Positions 1 to 13,558 are shown, counted from the first letter of the stretch. The stretch is 64,000 nt of DNA from Escallonia rubra (GCA_033065855.1 JAVXUO010001151.1:124001-188000), one strand, 5' to 3'. Made by a program: numbers and translations. Notes: generated by a model from the sequence alone, not told the origin.

Positions 1-2325
1 TGTTTACAAACACATCTTTAGCAGAGACTAAAAATTCCATGGCCAGATAATCGCCCAATTATCCTGCTATTTGCAACTTCTAGACCCACTATCAGTGACT
101 GCTAGAACTGCCATTCTCAAGAGATTTGGAGTTTCCTTTCATCGACCAAGACTGTTGGCTTGAGATATTTGAGATATCTTTGTCGAAGATTCTGATGGTG
201 AAGGATAAACTCATGGGGCAAAGATAGTTTGTCTGAGTTTACGGTCAGTTCTCCCCATGTTGCCTCCCGTGTATATCGGGGTGCATACAATGATAACTTT
301 AGCCTTGGGGCTCCTAACCTTAATCGTTCCCTTGGCTGGCTTGATTTGCTTGTGGGTTGATGTGGGCTTGCTATTCAACATAGTTTTGGTTGGCCCCCAC
401 TGTTGGTCTTTGGTTCTGCCTAGGTCCCCCCAGACAGTGGCAAGGGGACCTTGCCATTGACATTTTTCTTATCCAAGTTCCTAGCTCTGTTTAAAAGATC
501 TCTAAACTTTTGCTCCCAGACAAACTTCTTTAGATGTTTCAAATACACTCATCATCCATAAAACATGTTCATCGCTTAGAAAGAACCTCTTCCCGACAAG
601 GTTTTTCCTTTGATCTCCAAGCGGGGTTCAACTAATTCCCGACAAGGTTTTTCCTATATTCTTTAATTCTTGCAGGACCTTCTAAGTTAGAGGTACTGCA
701 AATATCAGGATCTTAATTAGGGGTTGGGTGTTGGAGGCTTTTCATTAGGATCTCCAATTAACAACCATTTTCTTGTAATGCATGAGAGTTTTTGAGGTGC
801 GCGGGTGTACCTGACGGGACCACGTTTGAATCACAATTATGAAATGTGTTAAGCGGTCTGTTATTTGAAGGAAAAGTGTCTAATCTGACTTCTTGTGAAA
901 CGATCTATAAGGACTTCGAAATGTCATCAGAGTTCTTTTGCCCTAGTGCTTTAAGACTTCTTCAGTGCTATTTATGTTACTGTTATTCATCCCTAATCTA
1001 CTCCTACTTCTAAACAAACCAAGCATAAATAATACATTGAACAAGGACAATTTAACTTTATAGTGTTTGCAAATGATTGGTTTTGTAGTGATGATGACAC
1101 TTGAGAGTGCAAAGCACCTCGTTCAAAGAAGGAATACACTTCGGGTACTTTCGGGATCAGACATACAATAATTGGCTTGATTGTTGTAAACTAACCTGAT
1201 ATATACCTGTTTATTTAAGGTAAACGAAGGTGTGTGAGCTATGTCATATTTTGTGTTTTGGTTCTGAGGAGGATTAATTAAGACAACATTGAAGGCTTTT
1301 ACAGCTGAGTTGAAATCATTTGGCCTTTGAACGATCCAATAGGGAGCTTTCACATATTTTAAAGCATGCCTCTTTTTTGCTCTATTAATGCTAAGCAACA
1401 AAGCATGGAGGCGATGATCTTGCATAAGGAATCAATCATGTGTGTGTATTTCTGCGCATGTCGCGTTTGGTAGTGTTGGGTTTGGTGGGTTGCATTGTGT
1501 GGCAGTTTTAGGTTTGGGTTTTGTGGGCGGCGATTTTGCTCTTAAATACGGAGGCAGCGGGTTGGGTGGCAATGGTGGGTTCGTTAGCCAGGGAAGAGGC
1601 GGTGGCCGAGGAAGTGGGCGGTGACCGGTGGTTCTCTTTTGAAGAGAAAAGATCTAGATTGTTTTTAATTTATATTTTGATATCATTTCCATTTCCGTTT
1701 TAATTCATTTTCATTATGTGTTTGACAAATTTATCCCTAATATATGGGACTTAATTGACCGAGGTTTGCTATTAATTTGGATGAAAAATTATATGGGTTA
1801 CTTGTTGCCTAAATAAAGAGTCGGGTTTTTAAGTTTCAATATTAAACGCCTGAGTCCTCAACTGAAACTTTGAGGTAGTTTTCAGGTACTAAATTAAAAT
1901 GCATTTTACCCATGATTTTAAGAAGAATTATCATTGTTCTCTTGGCGGATATTCCTATTCATGGGTAGCCGACACCCATTTTATACTAGATCTAGCTTTC
2001 TGCACCTTAAAATTTGTAAAAGGCTACCATTCATATCGCTTGAGATAAAGTGTTGCAGGTATGCATTAGTTTCCAATCTACATAGTGACCGAAACATCTA
2101 AATAATTATGTGCGCTGAATGTAATGGCACACACGAGTTTATCATGTTATATCTCATTATTAAGATTATTAGTCGGTAAACTACTTTACAAACCATACAC
2201 ATGCAATGGACGTGAAGAATAACTAATAGAGTTCAGTGCATTGAGACAGCCGATCATGTGCAGCCGTTGTGAAGGGAAGGCATGGCAAGGCATGACGAGG
2301 GTGTTAGGAGATTTCGTGGGGGAGA
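1..2325. other. unrecognised, probably old repeat-derived DNA
   Basis: I recognise no gene here. Short open frames on both strands lack family motifs and look like chance. A 19-bp direct repeat (TCCCGACAAGGTTTTTCCT) occurs at 591-609 and 637-655. It resembles the end of a retrotransposon LTR, so the stretch may hold old LTR remains, but that is only a resemblance. Confidence 0.3.
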
Positions 2326-2860
2326 TTGCCACGACCCGCCTAATGTTGGAGGCTTTTCCACACAGGCACTTACTAGGATGACACGCGTGCACTTAAAGAT
2401 ATCCATGCATGTAAGGACTCTGAAATGTGTTAGCATTTTCTTGTGTATTCTTGTAAAGGAATTCTAGTAGAATTGTTTAGAAAGGTAGGGAAACTTCGAG
2501 AATTCTAGGAAGTGTTCTAGAGGTGTAATGATAGTTGTTAGATACAAATGATCACAACAATCCTTTAAGGAGGTAGAGTAGTATAAATATGGAATATGAG
2601 GACTTCAATCTTAATCATCCACCAGAGTATCATATATTCTCCATCTTCTAACTTTGCCATTGTGTGGGTTTCTGAGTGCCCGAAGACTCGAGGGAGAAGT
2701 GAATGGCTGGCACACAACATTAGGGGGTGGGGACTTCAATTGTAATCATCCACCAGAGTATCATATATTCTCCGTCTTCCAACTTTGGCATTGTGTGAGT
2801 TTCTGAGTGCCCGAAGGCTCGAGGGAGAAGTGAATGGCTGACACACCTAAATGGGGGTTT
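2326..2860 (+). repeat. LTR-like fragment with a tandem 131-bp duplication
   Basis: A purine run at about 2319-2326 is followed by TGCCACGACCCGCC, which looks like a polypurine tract next to the start of a gypsy-type LTR. A TATA-like GTATAAATATGG lies at 2581-2592. From 2602 a 131-bp unit is repeated once (2602-2732 and 2733 to about 2860) with a few substitutions. No matching second LTR lies in the window, so this would be a solo or truncated LTR. A chance resemblance cannot be excluded. Confidence 0.35.
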
Positions 2861-4175
2861 GGGTTGGGGGGGGGGGGGGGCGCAAAGATGAATTGGCTTG
2901 GGATTTTCTGAGACGTGCAAGTAGGAGAACAAGGCTGAATTATGCATCTTTGGGGATGCCCACCTTACACCTTGGCCATGTACCCAAAGTTTCTGCTCGC
3001 GCCAAGGCCATGTACATAAACTTTTCCTTGCCAAAAGAAAAGATTGGGCATTATTACCGTAGACTTGAGAACAGCACATCGGAGACTTCGAAGTCAAAAT
3101 ACTCCAATCACATTAACAAAATTGCGTGATGGATGGGCTAGATATGATTTAATGCTAAATACACAAGTGGATACTATGATCTCTTGTATGAAGTAGTACT
3201 TGATTTGTGTTTGTAATATATTTTTGGGGAAATGGAAAGAGATGGCTTTGAAGCGCATCTGAAGAGACATTTTTTTGGTAACGATATTGGTCCCTACTCA
3301 AGAAAGAGTTCGCTAACGAGTTACAAGAAGATATAATAAATCATGTAAAGACTACAGTTAGGAATATCGAAGAACTTCAAAAAATATTCTTCATGCAATA
3401 GTTGGCAATCAAATTCTTGGTGAATGGTGACCAAGGGGGAGTTCTCATACTTCTGTATATCATGATGATCGACCAAAATAATGTAATTCATATGCTTTCG
3501 TGCACCCTTTCATATAAAGGTTTGCAACAAGAACCTCTTCTAGAAGGTCACAGATGATGAACTTCATGGTTAAGATTTAAATCTCAATCGTTAGTCCAAT
3601 AAAGTTACTATTTTGAATTTGAACAATAGCAACAACCGTTGATTCTTATAAAGAGTTATGCCCCACCTTAAGAGTCACAATGCATTATGTGGCAAAGCCT
3701 TTGTCTAAACTAGCATATGGGGCATAGGCAATGCCGTGCAAACACAAACTGTAAAACTATAATAGATAATATTGCAAATTAAAGGCTGTCCTCTAGAGGA
3801 CGATGAAGGGGAAAAAAATCAATAATGAGGGTCTGAGAAAATCAAAAGAAAATAGAAAATAAAGGAGATGGTCAAAGAAGAGCATGAGAAAAGAAATTAC
3901 AAGTAAAGTGGTGCTAGAAGATAGGAGAGCATTATGAGGTAAGTTTAAAATTAAATTACTTTAATGACCGTTGTTAGTTTTTTTAGGCGAGATATTTAAT
4001 GGTTTCAAAAAGTGGAATAACGGGTAGAATTGGAAGTTCAAAAAGGGTTCAGTGTGGGGGGTGCTTTCCCTTCATAATAATATAAATAAATGTCCACTAT
4101 GGTTCATCAATTCACACAGGGAAAAAGTGGACAATCAAGTAATCTACTCATATGAATATTTTAAACCACTATCCT

Positions 4176-4178
<3 letters not shown>
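2861..4178. other. unrecognised intergenic DNA
   Basis: It begins with a run of G at about 2867-2880. Short open frames (for example at 2851-3129 +) show no family motif. I see no gene, RNA or element boundary that I can support. Confidence 0.3.

Positions 4179-4238
<60 letters not shown>
4179..4238. repeat. (TA)n microsatellite, 60 bp
   Basis: This is an uninterrupted TA dinucleotide array. An open frame running into it ends in alternating Tyr-Ile, which is an artefact of the repeat. Confidence 0.95.
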
Positions 4239-4241
<3 letters not shown>

Positions 4242-5690
4242 ATTTATAATTTTCAAACTCACTGAATTTAACAAATATCAAATCCAACAATTTGATAAAG
4301 AGGGGACTAGATTACGTGGATCAGCTGTCACCAATGCTATCAAAAATTTCAGGTCTAAAGATTTGGACAACCCTTATAAAGATAGGTTAGTTGAGGAATC
4401 GCAAAAACATTTCAATGATATGAGACAAAGTGTGCATGGAGAAGGGGAAGTGATCCTCGGGATTAGAATGAATATGGTAAGAAAATTTAACATGTTAAGT
4501 TAATTGCATACATAATTCAGTGCATATCTCACCCCCAAAGGGGCGACAAATGGTGTATATTCAACCGAAGACTTAACCTACTCCGCATGCATGCTTTGAT
4601 GGCAGCTTTATAGAGTTGGTTATTAGAAGCCCTAGAGCACTATGAGCCTTTTGTATGGGAGTTTTCCTTCTTGAACATCACCAACAAAACTGATATTCAA
4701 GCAAAAGTTCTAAATGGTGATCGAAGCAGAGTAGGGTGTAGATGGTTAGGACGATCCTAGCTAGTGTTATAACGTTAGCTGGATTAACGTGGAGAGGGAT
4801 GTCACCAAATGTCATTAACTATTTCATTAAGGGGCTTAGCATTTCCAAGAATGGAAGAAACACAATAAATTCGGACCGACTGGAGTACTACATTAAGGAA
4901 AATTGTTGACTGTACTACTAGATTAGGGAAGAGCTTAAAAAGTCAAAGCCACGTGTATCCCAAACCTGGTGAAGGTCATCATCATACACCTCCGAGTGGG
5001 TTTACTACTTAAAGTTAGTGCCAAAAATGTGGCCTGATAGGTCAGATGATGTGCACATGACACTTATCATTAATGATGTCTTTATTTAGAGGACGGAATT
5101 TCGGCCTAAAGATTCAGCAAAGTACTTTAGCCTTGCCTATGGGAAGACAATTAGGCTTTGACAAAACTATGATATAATTGCACTGAAGTAATATATGGTG
5201 GTAATGGTAATGTACTTGAACTTCAAGCTGAGTATTGATGCAATTTCTATGAAGAAAAAGCCCCGACAGAGGATACTACAATGGGTAGAAAAGCCATCAG
5301 CCGGGTTGAAATTGCTTGAGGTTGAAGTCTGACTGTTCGAGAAACTATTCTTGTTCTAAAATAGCAAGCCTGATGATTGGCTTGGGAATCGAACCCTTGT
5401 TCTAAGATAGTGATACCGGGGGTGTATAATGTACTATGCTTGCATACTATTGCTGCCATGGACACCTTCCCAATTCGAAAAGCTCGGGTAGTTTGCAACT
5501 GATAATTTCCAACCCTGCAAGGATAATCTTCAACAGGACCGCATAAATTAGAAGATACAAATGACAAAAAGTACAAAATTCATCTGATAGGTTGCAAGAC
5601 ATTTTTGAAATGTTTTTTGCATAACCGACCGGTTTCAGATGGTTAGACTAATGTAACAGTTCACGTATATTTCTAACATGTTCTTTAGAA
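4239..5690. other. unrecognised DNA, perhaps decayed coding sequence
   Basis: The + strand around 4290-4480 has an open, protein-like composition without a family motif and is soon broken by stops. A - strand open frame at 5247-5576 (109 codons) also has no recognisable motif. No element termini were found. It may be an old transposon interior. Confidence 0.25.
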
Positions 5691-5699
5691 AAAAAAGAA

Positions 5700-7410
5700 G
5701 GCCTAATCCCAAAGTTGTGCCCTCAAGTTTATCTCCAGTACAACTTTAGTATCCAACTTTGAAGGTGTGCCAAAGAAGTACCTAACTTTGAAAAAACGTA
5801 CCAAATCAGTACCTCGGCTGACGAACGACGGATGTCGTTAGAAAGTCAGAAAGGTAGGACTGTCATTATTAAAAAATTTGTGTTTTTACTTAAAAAGTTC
5901 AGGTACTGACGGTTTACTTTTCATAGGTACTCTTTTGGTACGATTTACTTTTACTACTTTTTCTTTTCACAGTCATTCGATGTGGCACTATCTTAAACGT
6001 TTGATTATTTTATCTTCCTTAATTAATCATTAAAAACTCTTTATCTCTCCCTCTCCCTGTCATCTCGGAGCCACTGCCATAATCAGTTGTCATCCTCATC
6101 GTCCAGACCAACGACCCACCGTCATCGCCACCGGTCTTGCCACTGCCACCACTTACATTAGTGACCCCTCACCACCGATCTGGCCACTGCCACCTCCCAC
6201 ACCAGTGAACGCACCACTGTCACCACCGATCTAGCGACTGCCATTACCTACTGACATGGTTACCACCATCGTCGCCAGCATCCAAATCAATCTCCAATCA
6301 CCACCGACGCTCACATCCATGACCCAAGACCAATCGTCGTCGGTGCACCCAGTAATGGGCACACAGGGTGTTGGGTTTGTGATGGCTGCATTGGGTTTGT
6401 GACGGCGATGGTGACATGCGGTGGTCGGCGACGGTGTTAGGCGACGATAGTGGTGGTGGTGGTCTGGTGGGTGATGGTGGCAATGGATAAACCGTCGATC
6501 TGGCCGATCTGGCCACTGCCACCTCTCACACTACTGAATGTACCATCGATCGAGTGACCGCCATTACCTACCGACCTGTTTACCACCATTATCCTTGACC
6601 GCCGGTGTCTAAATCAATCTCCAATCATCGCCGGCGCTCACATCCATGACCTAAGACCAACCGTCGCCGGTGCACCCAGCACCACCACAACCTAACATCA
6701 CCATCACCACAACTCTTACGCAGTGGCATCATCACTGCCGGTGGACTGAGCAAGAATTTTTAAAAACTGGGGTACTGGTTATAACACGGATTTTGTGCAT
6801 AATCTTCTCCTTTCGGGTGACACGGTTCTGTAGAATCCGTGGCTTGGTTGCGAGGAGAGTTTGAATGTGCACAATCTTCTCCAAGGCTTATGTATTTTGC
6901 TTCAAGCCTCTTACTGTGTGCGGATATGTTGGTAATGTGTGATGGTCAACAGTGTTGGGTTTGTGGCGGCGGTGTTGGGTTTATGATGGCAGTGACCACA
7001 CACGGTGTTGGGTTTATGACGGGGATGGTGCCACACGGTGGTCGGCAACAGTGTTAGGCGATGATAGTGGTGGTGGTGGTGGTCTGGTGGGTGATGGTGG
7101 TAATGGATAAACAGTACCAAAGTCGAATGACTGTGAAAAAGAAAAAGTAGTAAAAGTAAACCGTACCAAATGAGTACCTATGAAAAGTAAACCGTACCAA
7201 ATCAGCACCTGAACTTTTTAAGTAAAAACACATTTTTTTTAATAATGACAGTCCTACCCCCTCTGACTTTCTAACAGCATACGTCGTCCATTAGCCGAGG
7301 TATTGATTTGGTACGCTTTTTCACAGTTAGGTACTTCTTTGGCACACCTTCAAAGTTGGGTACTAAAGCTGTACTGAAGGTACTTGAGGACACAGTTTTT
7401 GGATTAGGCC
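5700..7410. mobile_element. Mutator-like non-autonomous element (MULE 1)
   Basis: Long terminal inverted repeats of about 290 bp run from 5700 to about 5990 and from about 7120 to 7410, with outer ends GGCCTAATCC and GGATTAGGCC. A perfect 9-bp target duplication, AAAAAAGAA, flanks it at 5691-5699 and 7411-7419. Long TIRs plus a 9-bp duplication are the signature of the Mutator superfamily. The interior is rich in CAC/GTG triplets and internally duplicated: about 6175-6350 resembles 6505-6682, and about 6395-6492 resembles 7020-7113. No transposase is present, so it would have moved in trans. Open frames inside are proline- or histidine-rich triplet artefacts. Confidence 0.88.
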
Positions 7411-7419
7411 AAAAAAGAA

Positions 7420-8269
7420 TTAGGTCTTTTTGTTGTTCTTTCATCTTTCTGCCAGTGTTTGTTAATGTAATTGACAGTTAAATTATATTTGTGATGCAAA
7501 GACTTATGGCCAAACCACTCAGGAGACTCCAACCAAGAAAAAGTTGAATTGGTGGAGGTCAAAGAGTCAATATAAAGTACCAATCAACTATTGTGGCTTT
7601 GCCAACAGAGTGACACCATGACTGCTTACATAGTCAAAGGAGAAAAGGATGAGTGTCTAATCAACATAGATTTTAATCTGACTGCTGCCCAAACTAATAG
7701 TTCATCATCACCAAGAGCAATATATGCCTCCTTTCTTCCTTGATAAGCTATCATCATTACCCGAACATTAGGAAGAAGAAAGATAATACTGGAAAGAAAG
7801 ATGACAGCCATGACCGACAGTTTAAGATAAGGGATAAATACTCTGAAGCCCATGAGGAAATATAGAAAGAATTATTTCCCCTGGAAGTAATGGGTCATTA
7901 TTAATAAACGTCTCAGCTAGTCGATGTAAAGTAATAGCAAGGGCTTGGAAGATCAACATACACACCTTATGTCGCGAGAACCTCCTAGAGGACCTTGATA
8001 TCACTGGGAAAAGGTGAAAGGATGATGGAATAGTGGCTGTATCTGAGGGCTAACTAAGGCAAATTCCTTCTTGCTTTAGTAGACTTGATAAGTCAATCCG
8101 GCGTCAACCCCAAGAAGAAATACAAAAACAAGTTTCATCAATTCTTAAAAGGCGCTAGAATATCAAACTTTGACTTCACATGCAATGGCATTCTGCCAAT
8201 TACAAGTCAACATGTGTCTCGGTAGTGCCAGAAAGTATGGTTCCCTGAGCTTCTATCGCCCATGGCGGT
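7420..8269. other. unrecognised DNA between MULE 1 and the Tat element
   Basis: Two short - strand open frames (7626-7853 and 7822-8004) have no recognisable motif. Nothing else can be supported. Confidence 0.25.
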
Positions 8270-9411
8270 TGTATACACCTCATTTATGTAGTTATTAATA
8301 ATTAATGGGCCTTATTATTAAGTAGAGTGCATTATTGAGTTTAAGCCTAGTAATGTGGCTTAGTTAATTAATTTAGTCCAGTTCAATTGTTAAGTCTAGT
8401 CCAGTGTCAGTCCACTCCAATGTATAGATTTAACTTAATTTGATTTAGTTTGTTTAGATAATTTGGAAAAATAATCTATGAATTATCAGTGATGTAAAGA
8501 TTAAATCAATTATTTTTATGGTTAAAGATGAATTATCCCGAATATGATATATCTCATATGCAAAATTAGAGATAATTATCGAAATTAGGGTAAGATAATG
8601 CCTCAAAATTGAATTTTTTTTTAATTATGGGATGAACCGACCGATTTAAGACTAACCAGCCAGTTAATTGACTTTTATTAATCTGTAATTTTATCCAATA
8701 TTCTGACTTATCTCCATCCTTGCAGATTGGCATAAATCAGATTCTGCGACCCTGAGCACTAGAAATAGAGCCCTTAGCCTTCATTTTCAGGGGTATCTGA
8801 TCTTGATTTGGGTGAGTTCAGGAAGCTTATTCTCATTAGAGCTTGTGTACCATTTCTTCGTGAAATGATACGTTGTTCTTTCAAGAATCCTAGTCGTTCA
8901 AACTCACTTTAAAAAGTCTTTTCATCCTTGCATCATGGATCATTCAGAGAGCGTCCCCAAGTCCTCGCAGGAAGCTACTTCAAGAGGTATCTTTGAGTCT
9001 AGGTCTAAGTCTCGGAATGTAGAATACTTCCCATAGGACCAAACTCGAACTACGGCGGGTTTGATTCCAGTTATTTTGACCAGGTACATAGGCAATTCGA
9101 CCCCCAATGTCGAGTTCAAACCAAAAACATAAAAATAAACTTAGGGCAAGTTTTGTTGTATTTTATGCTTTATGTATTTTTAAGGCCAATAATCAATAGA
9201 AACGAAGTAGGGACCAAAAAGGCGTGGCGCGAGTGCCTAACACCTTCATGTCTCGTAACTTAGTTCCCAAACTCATCTCCCGGTTTCGGATAGATTAGTC
9301 GTCCTTTTAGACACTTTGGAGTCATTCTTAGGATTTTCTTATTTTTCCTATTTTGTTTAGTTAAATAAGATGGCAATTCGCTAGGGGATTTTGTCGAGGC
9401 GGTTTGCTACA
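8270..9411 (+). repeat. 5' LTR of the Tat-type element
   Basis: It begins TGTATACACC and ends GGTTTGCTACA. It aligns along its length with 27717-28929, sharing blocks such as TTATTAATAATTA near the start, CAGATTCTGCGACCCTGAGC in the middle and AAATAAGATGG near the end, with many substitutions and small indels. This divergence means an old insertion. Confidence 0.8.
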
Positions 9412-10498
9412 GTGGTGAGTCTGTTATGGACTAAAAAAAAAAGGATTAGACTTGAATTTTTTTTATTGAGTTGTTGGCCTTGTTGTATTTTTCTTTGTGT
9501 TGTATAAGGTGATATAACTGTGATATTTGTGTTTTTATTTTCGTACCCCACACATGCACACGTGTCACCCCGACCATCCTTTCGAGAGCAACAGTTTAAG
9601 GCATTGGTCCTCTTGGTCTCAAGGCGATCTTCCGATTGTGCTTTGAACTCTACAGCCTTGTACTTAAGGGAGTTCATGGTCTTCTTGGTATAAAACGGCT
9701 TGTACGCATACTGATGATTGCCCATTATTAACTTCCTAGTTAAGCGCATGAGGTATATGGTATAGTCGAGCCAATAGAAGTGACCTTTACACCGACGTTG
9801 AGAGAAAACCACACACCCGGACCATTCAGTGTTCTGTTTTTTGTTGGGAGAATACATGTATTGGCCTTTAACATGTTTGCTGGGAAACCAACCAACGGTT
9901 TATAAGCTAAACTGGCAATTCCACAAAAAGAGGAGACTCTGACTAACCGGACGGTTAATTGTGCTCCCAATCAGACAGTTAGTCTGTAGGTGCAATTACT
10001 TGAAAAATTCAAAAATGGCTAGTTTATATCCTGATCCAACCCACTGACCAACCAGCCGATTTATTCATTAGGATGACTGGACAATTATCAGAACTTTCCC
10101 TTCCAAAAAAATTCTCAGAAAGATCCCAGAAATAATCCCTAACCCCACTGAACAACTCGCCGATTTATCCAGCATGATGACCAGACAGTTAGTCAAAACC
10201 TTGTCCCTAGATAAAACTCTAAAAAAATTTCCATAAAATAACCTAACCCTCATTGACAAACCAGCTGGTTTTCCTTCCTAGATAACTGGACGGTTAGCCA
10301 GTCTTACTCCTTCAATTTCAAACATCCGAAAGAAAGAACACCTCAAAGACCAGGAAAACTTGCCTTCACCCCTATTAGGGTATGAGACAGCTAGCTCAAT
10401 CTTTATGGTTTGTGTAATCATATTTTTGATAAGTTCCTCTATACAGTTAAGGCTAAGCGTTATTGGTTTCAGGACTCATCGGGAAAGCTCTCACGAAC
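9412..10498 (+). repeat. Tat leader with a tandem repeat of about 105 bp
   Basis: This is the untranslated stretch between the 5' LTR and gag. At about 9935-10305 a degenerate unit repeats roughly every 103-106 bp. Each copy carries a pair of motifs of the kind CCAACCAGCCGATTT and GACTGGACAATTA, i.e. a degenerate inverted ACCGGNCGGTT core. Related motifs recur at 21480-21655 and 26270-26450. Short open frames on the - strand (9381-9857, 9740-9970) show no motif. Confidence 0.55.
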
Positions 10499-11560
10499 TC
10501 CAATGGCTGAGGAATTTTTGCAGATCCCCGATTTGGTCCATATTATCCGTCAACTACATAAGGATTTTTAGAATGGTTTCGCTACTTTGACAGATCAACA
10601 ATATTGATTAGCCGAAGAATTGGACAACCTTAAGAAAAGTGGTAGGAAATAAACAGATTCGATGGAGAAAAAAAGGATTACAAGAAGAAGGGTCCAGAAT
10701 TTGATTGGCAGTACGAGTCCAAGGACGAGGAAGTGAAACCCCATACAGTGCCAGAATAGAAAGACAAACTGGCGGCACTTGAGTCCCAAATCGCCAGAAT
10801 GAGGAGAGCCGATGTCCCTGTAGATCTTAGTCTCCTAACCATAGAGCCCGGGGATAGATTGTCTGCCAAGTTTAAGATATCGAAGATGGTTAAATTCGTC
10901 GGGACCATGTATCCCAAAATTCAAGTCAAAATATGCATGCATGCACTAGACCTTTATGGAGTGAATCAGAACCAGTTTATATAGTTGTTCCATTGTACCA
11001 TCACGGGATCCACCTCTCGTTGGCTTTTGACTTTGGATGAAGCTCGAGTCCTGGCTTGGGAAGATATTGTGAGAGAGTTTGTGAAGTAGTATCAATACAA
11101 TGCTGACCTAGATATTACCTGGAGAGATTTGAAAATCACAAAACAGGGATCGAGAGAGTCAGTGTCAGCCTTTATTATGAGATGGAGAAATAAGGTAGCT
11201 TAGATGGTGAACTGTCCGACGGATGAAGAGAAAGTAAACATCGTAAAGAATAATCTGCTTCTAGTATACCATGACTATATCATTGGCCATTACCACACAT
11301 CGTTCAAGGCTATTATATGATCCCTCATATAGATAGAAGATGCCATATAAGAGAACCATCTTTTGTGAATCAAAGCCATGGGTATACCCAATCGGTCCGA
11401 GGAGTTTTAATGTGCAGCCTAAGCCAGTTGCATCCAATAATGTCAAGAATGTGCAAGAACCCCAGATTGTGTCATGGGAGGCCACTGCAGTGCCTAGGAG
11501 GAAGTTCAGGTCGTTTAATGCACTGCTGTCGAAAGTCTTCGAATAGTTATTAAGAAGGGG
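10499..11560 (+). pseudogene. gag remnant of the Tat-type element
   Basis: Gag forms the structural particle of a retrotransposon. The frame starting near 10799 reads through a recognisable plant retrotransposon gag domain. It has an upstream segment with the KFVGTMYPKIQVK motif at about 10890-10930, then LTLDEARVLAWEDIVREFVK at about 11024-11086 and the AFIMRWRNKVA motif at about 11167-11205. At least three in-frame stops interrupt it (near 10981, 11086 and 11200), and upstream stops lie before 10799. It cannot be translated as one protein. It lies upstream of the protease and pol remnants, in the usual order. Confidence 0.75.
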
Positions 11561-12199
11561 CATAATATCTAAGTTGCCACCTATTTATACACCAACAATA
11601 ATACCATAAGGATATGATATGCAGGCATTTTGTGCCTATCATTAAGGGAAATGACACTCTAAAGAGAGATGTTTAATGCTCTGACACACAATATAAAGCC
11701 TCATTGGTAAGAGCAAGGTCTCATATCCCGTAAAGTTAAATGTATGGAAAGAACTCTTACTGCCTCACAAGGTTAATTACATTGATGATAGCCAACCAGT
11801 CATGGATCCGACTGTCTTTATTGTTCTAGCCAGCCAGTTTGGAAGTCAGTTTCAGCATATGGTTCTCTGCCACAGTTTTTTTGATGTGATTACATGGCAA
11901 AAATTGATAGAAGGCGAGGCCTTTATTGCCAAGGAAGAATATGATGAAGAAACTAGTTTTATGTTCTTACCCAATCCTAGGTATCTCACCTAACCCGATC
12001 AGGCCGAGTGTACTAGGTCACACCCCAACCAGCCATATCTAATTCGATGTTATATCAAGACCCTCCTAATGATGAAGTCCTACAACAGTTAAAGAAAACC
12101 CAAGCCGACATTTCAGTATGGGTGTTATTACCTCATACTCTCACCGTCAAGCCGTCATCAAACTACTTAGCAAGACCTAGATGCCAATCCAAATTCAAC

Positions 12200-12830
12200 C
12201 AGAAGACATGTCCTAAGTGCTAGGGGCTATACATTATGGAAATTTCCTTACCTTTTCTGAGTTAGATATGCCCAAATCAGAATTAAGCCACAACAACCCG
12301 CTCCATATCACCATGAGAGCGCTTGATAAAAAGGTTCATTTAATCCTCATAGACAATGATTCAGCCTTGAATATTTGTCCCTTACGCATTGTTCAAGCCC
12401 TCGGCATTGACCCATAGAGTTCACCCCGTCCAATCAAGCCATCCGAGCCTACAAAAATACTGCAAGGGAAGTAATTGGTACATTTAAGCTCCTAATGACA
12501 ATGGGAACCGCCAGTTTTGAAGTTGAATTTCAAGTCCTTGGCTATACCTGTGCATTGAACCTCCTATTAGGATGACCATGGATACACTCTGTGGTGTAGT
12601 CCCCTATACGTTACACCATAAGGTCAAGTTCATTTTGGATAAGGCCGACTTCACTATAATAGAAGATTCACAGTTACGTCAGATCGGACAGGTAGAGAAA
12701 GAAAAAGACAATGTTCAGTTACCGCACGACTCGTTGGATGTTCTGCTCAGTGGTAATCGGGTTCAGTGTCTCAAATACGATGTAGTTTGTCACGGGAAAA
12801 ACTTCCTCACCTTTTCCCCTTAAAGTAGTG
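12200..12830 (+). pseudogene. aspartic protease remnant of the Tat-type element
   Basis: The protease cuts the Gag-Pol polyprotein. The active-site segment reads LILIDNDSALN at about 12340-12374, where plant Tat/gypsy proteases usually have D-x-G-S, so the glycine is replaced by Asp. Further on, LGYTCALNLLLG is followed by a TGA at 12573-12575 and then PWIHSVVVPYTLHHKVKFI, a conserved stretch after the protease core in plant gypsy elements. A stop at 12415-12417 also breaks it. About 640 bp of diffuse, broken frame separates it from the gag remnant, and 12831-13558 continues as poorly conserved pol spacer. Confidence 0.7.
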
Positions 12831-13558
12831 CAACTGTGCTCCCTATGAAAGCTTTTTTACTTTCTCGAAAAAGGTTTAGGTAGGAATTGTCAAAGAATTT
12901 TCAGCTTTCCAGATGTCGAGAACAAGAAAGATAAGTTCAGCTTAGGGTATAGACCGACCAAAGGGGAGAAAAAAGGAAGCCATCTAGAAAGTTTCCCAAG
13001 CGAAGAAAGACAAGGAAAATGGGCAGCGCACAAATATCAAAGGCATGACCTAGGACCCTTCCATGAACGGATACTTCATTAAAGAAAGAGAGAGTGGGCC
13101 CTTCTATGGATTTTTAGAGCCTATATACAATGGAAAGACTGGGATGTAGATCAAAGGATGAGAGATATTCTGCAACTGTGAATGAGTTGAAGACGAGGAA
13201 ATGCCAATCCTTACTAAGCCAGATACCAAGGCAATTTCTGATTCAATGGATTTAATGGAACCAGAGGCGATGACAACATATTTCACTGATATACTTATTT
13301 CAGTGCTTATCTGTGAAGTGGATGACCAGATCATGAACCTAGAAAGCCTAAGCATTCCAGCACAGGGTGATACATGGATTAGATGATCGAGTACAGACCG
13401 CTGACTGTGAGAGAGATCACAATAGGGAGTTCTGCTGCCCAAGATGCTCCGGAACCGAAAAACTTGGATGCTTATGCCACCATAGCCAATTTGAATCTAC
13501 TCACTTCTTATGTTTTCCCAGACTATTTGATTAACAATATGATGGTTGATTTTGATTA
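12831..13558 (+). other. spacer between protease and RT of the Tat-type element
   Basis: A + strand open frame at 13201-13386 is in keeping with the weakly conserved pol region between protease and RT, but it has no diagnostic motif. The stretch ends at the 9-bp target duplication of MULE 3. Confidence 0.4.

Noticed and set aside
4052-4249. Open frame ending in Tyr-Ile repeats
   Set aside because: The end is a (TA)n microsatellite; the start has no motif.
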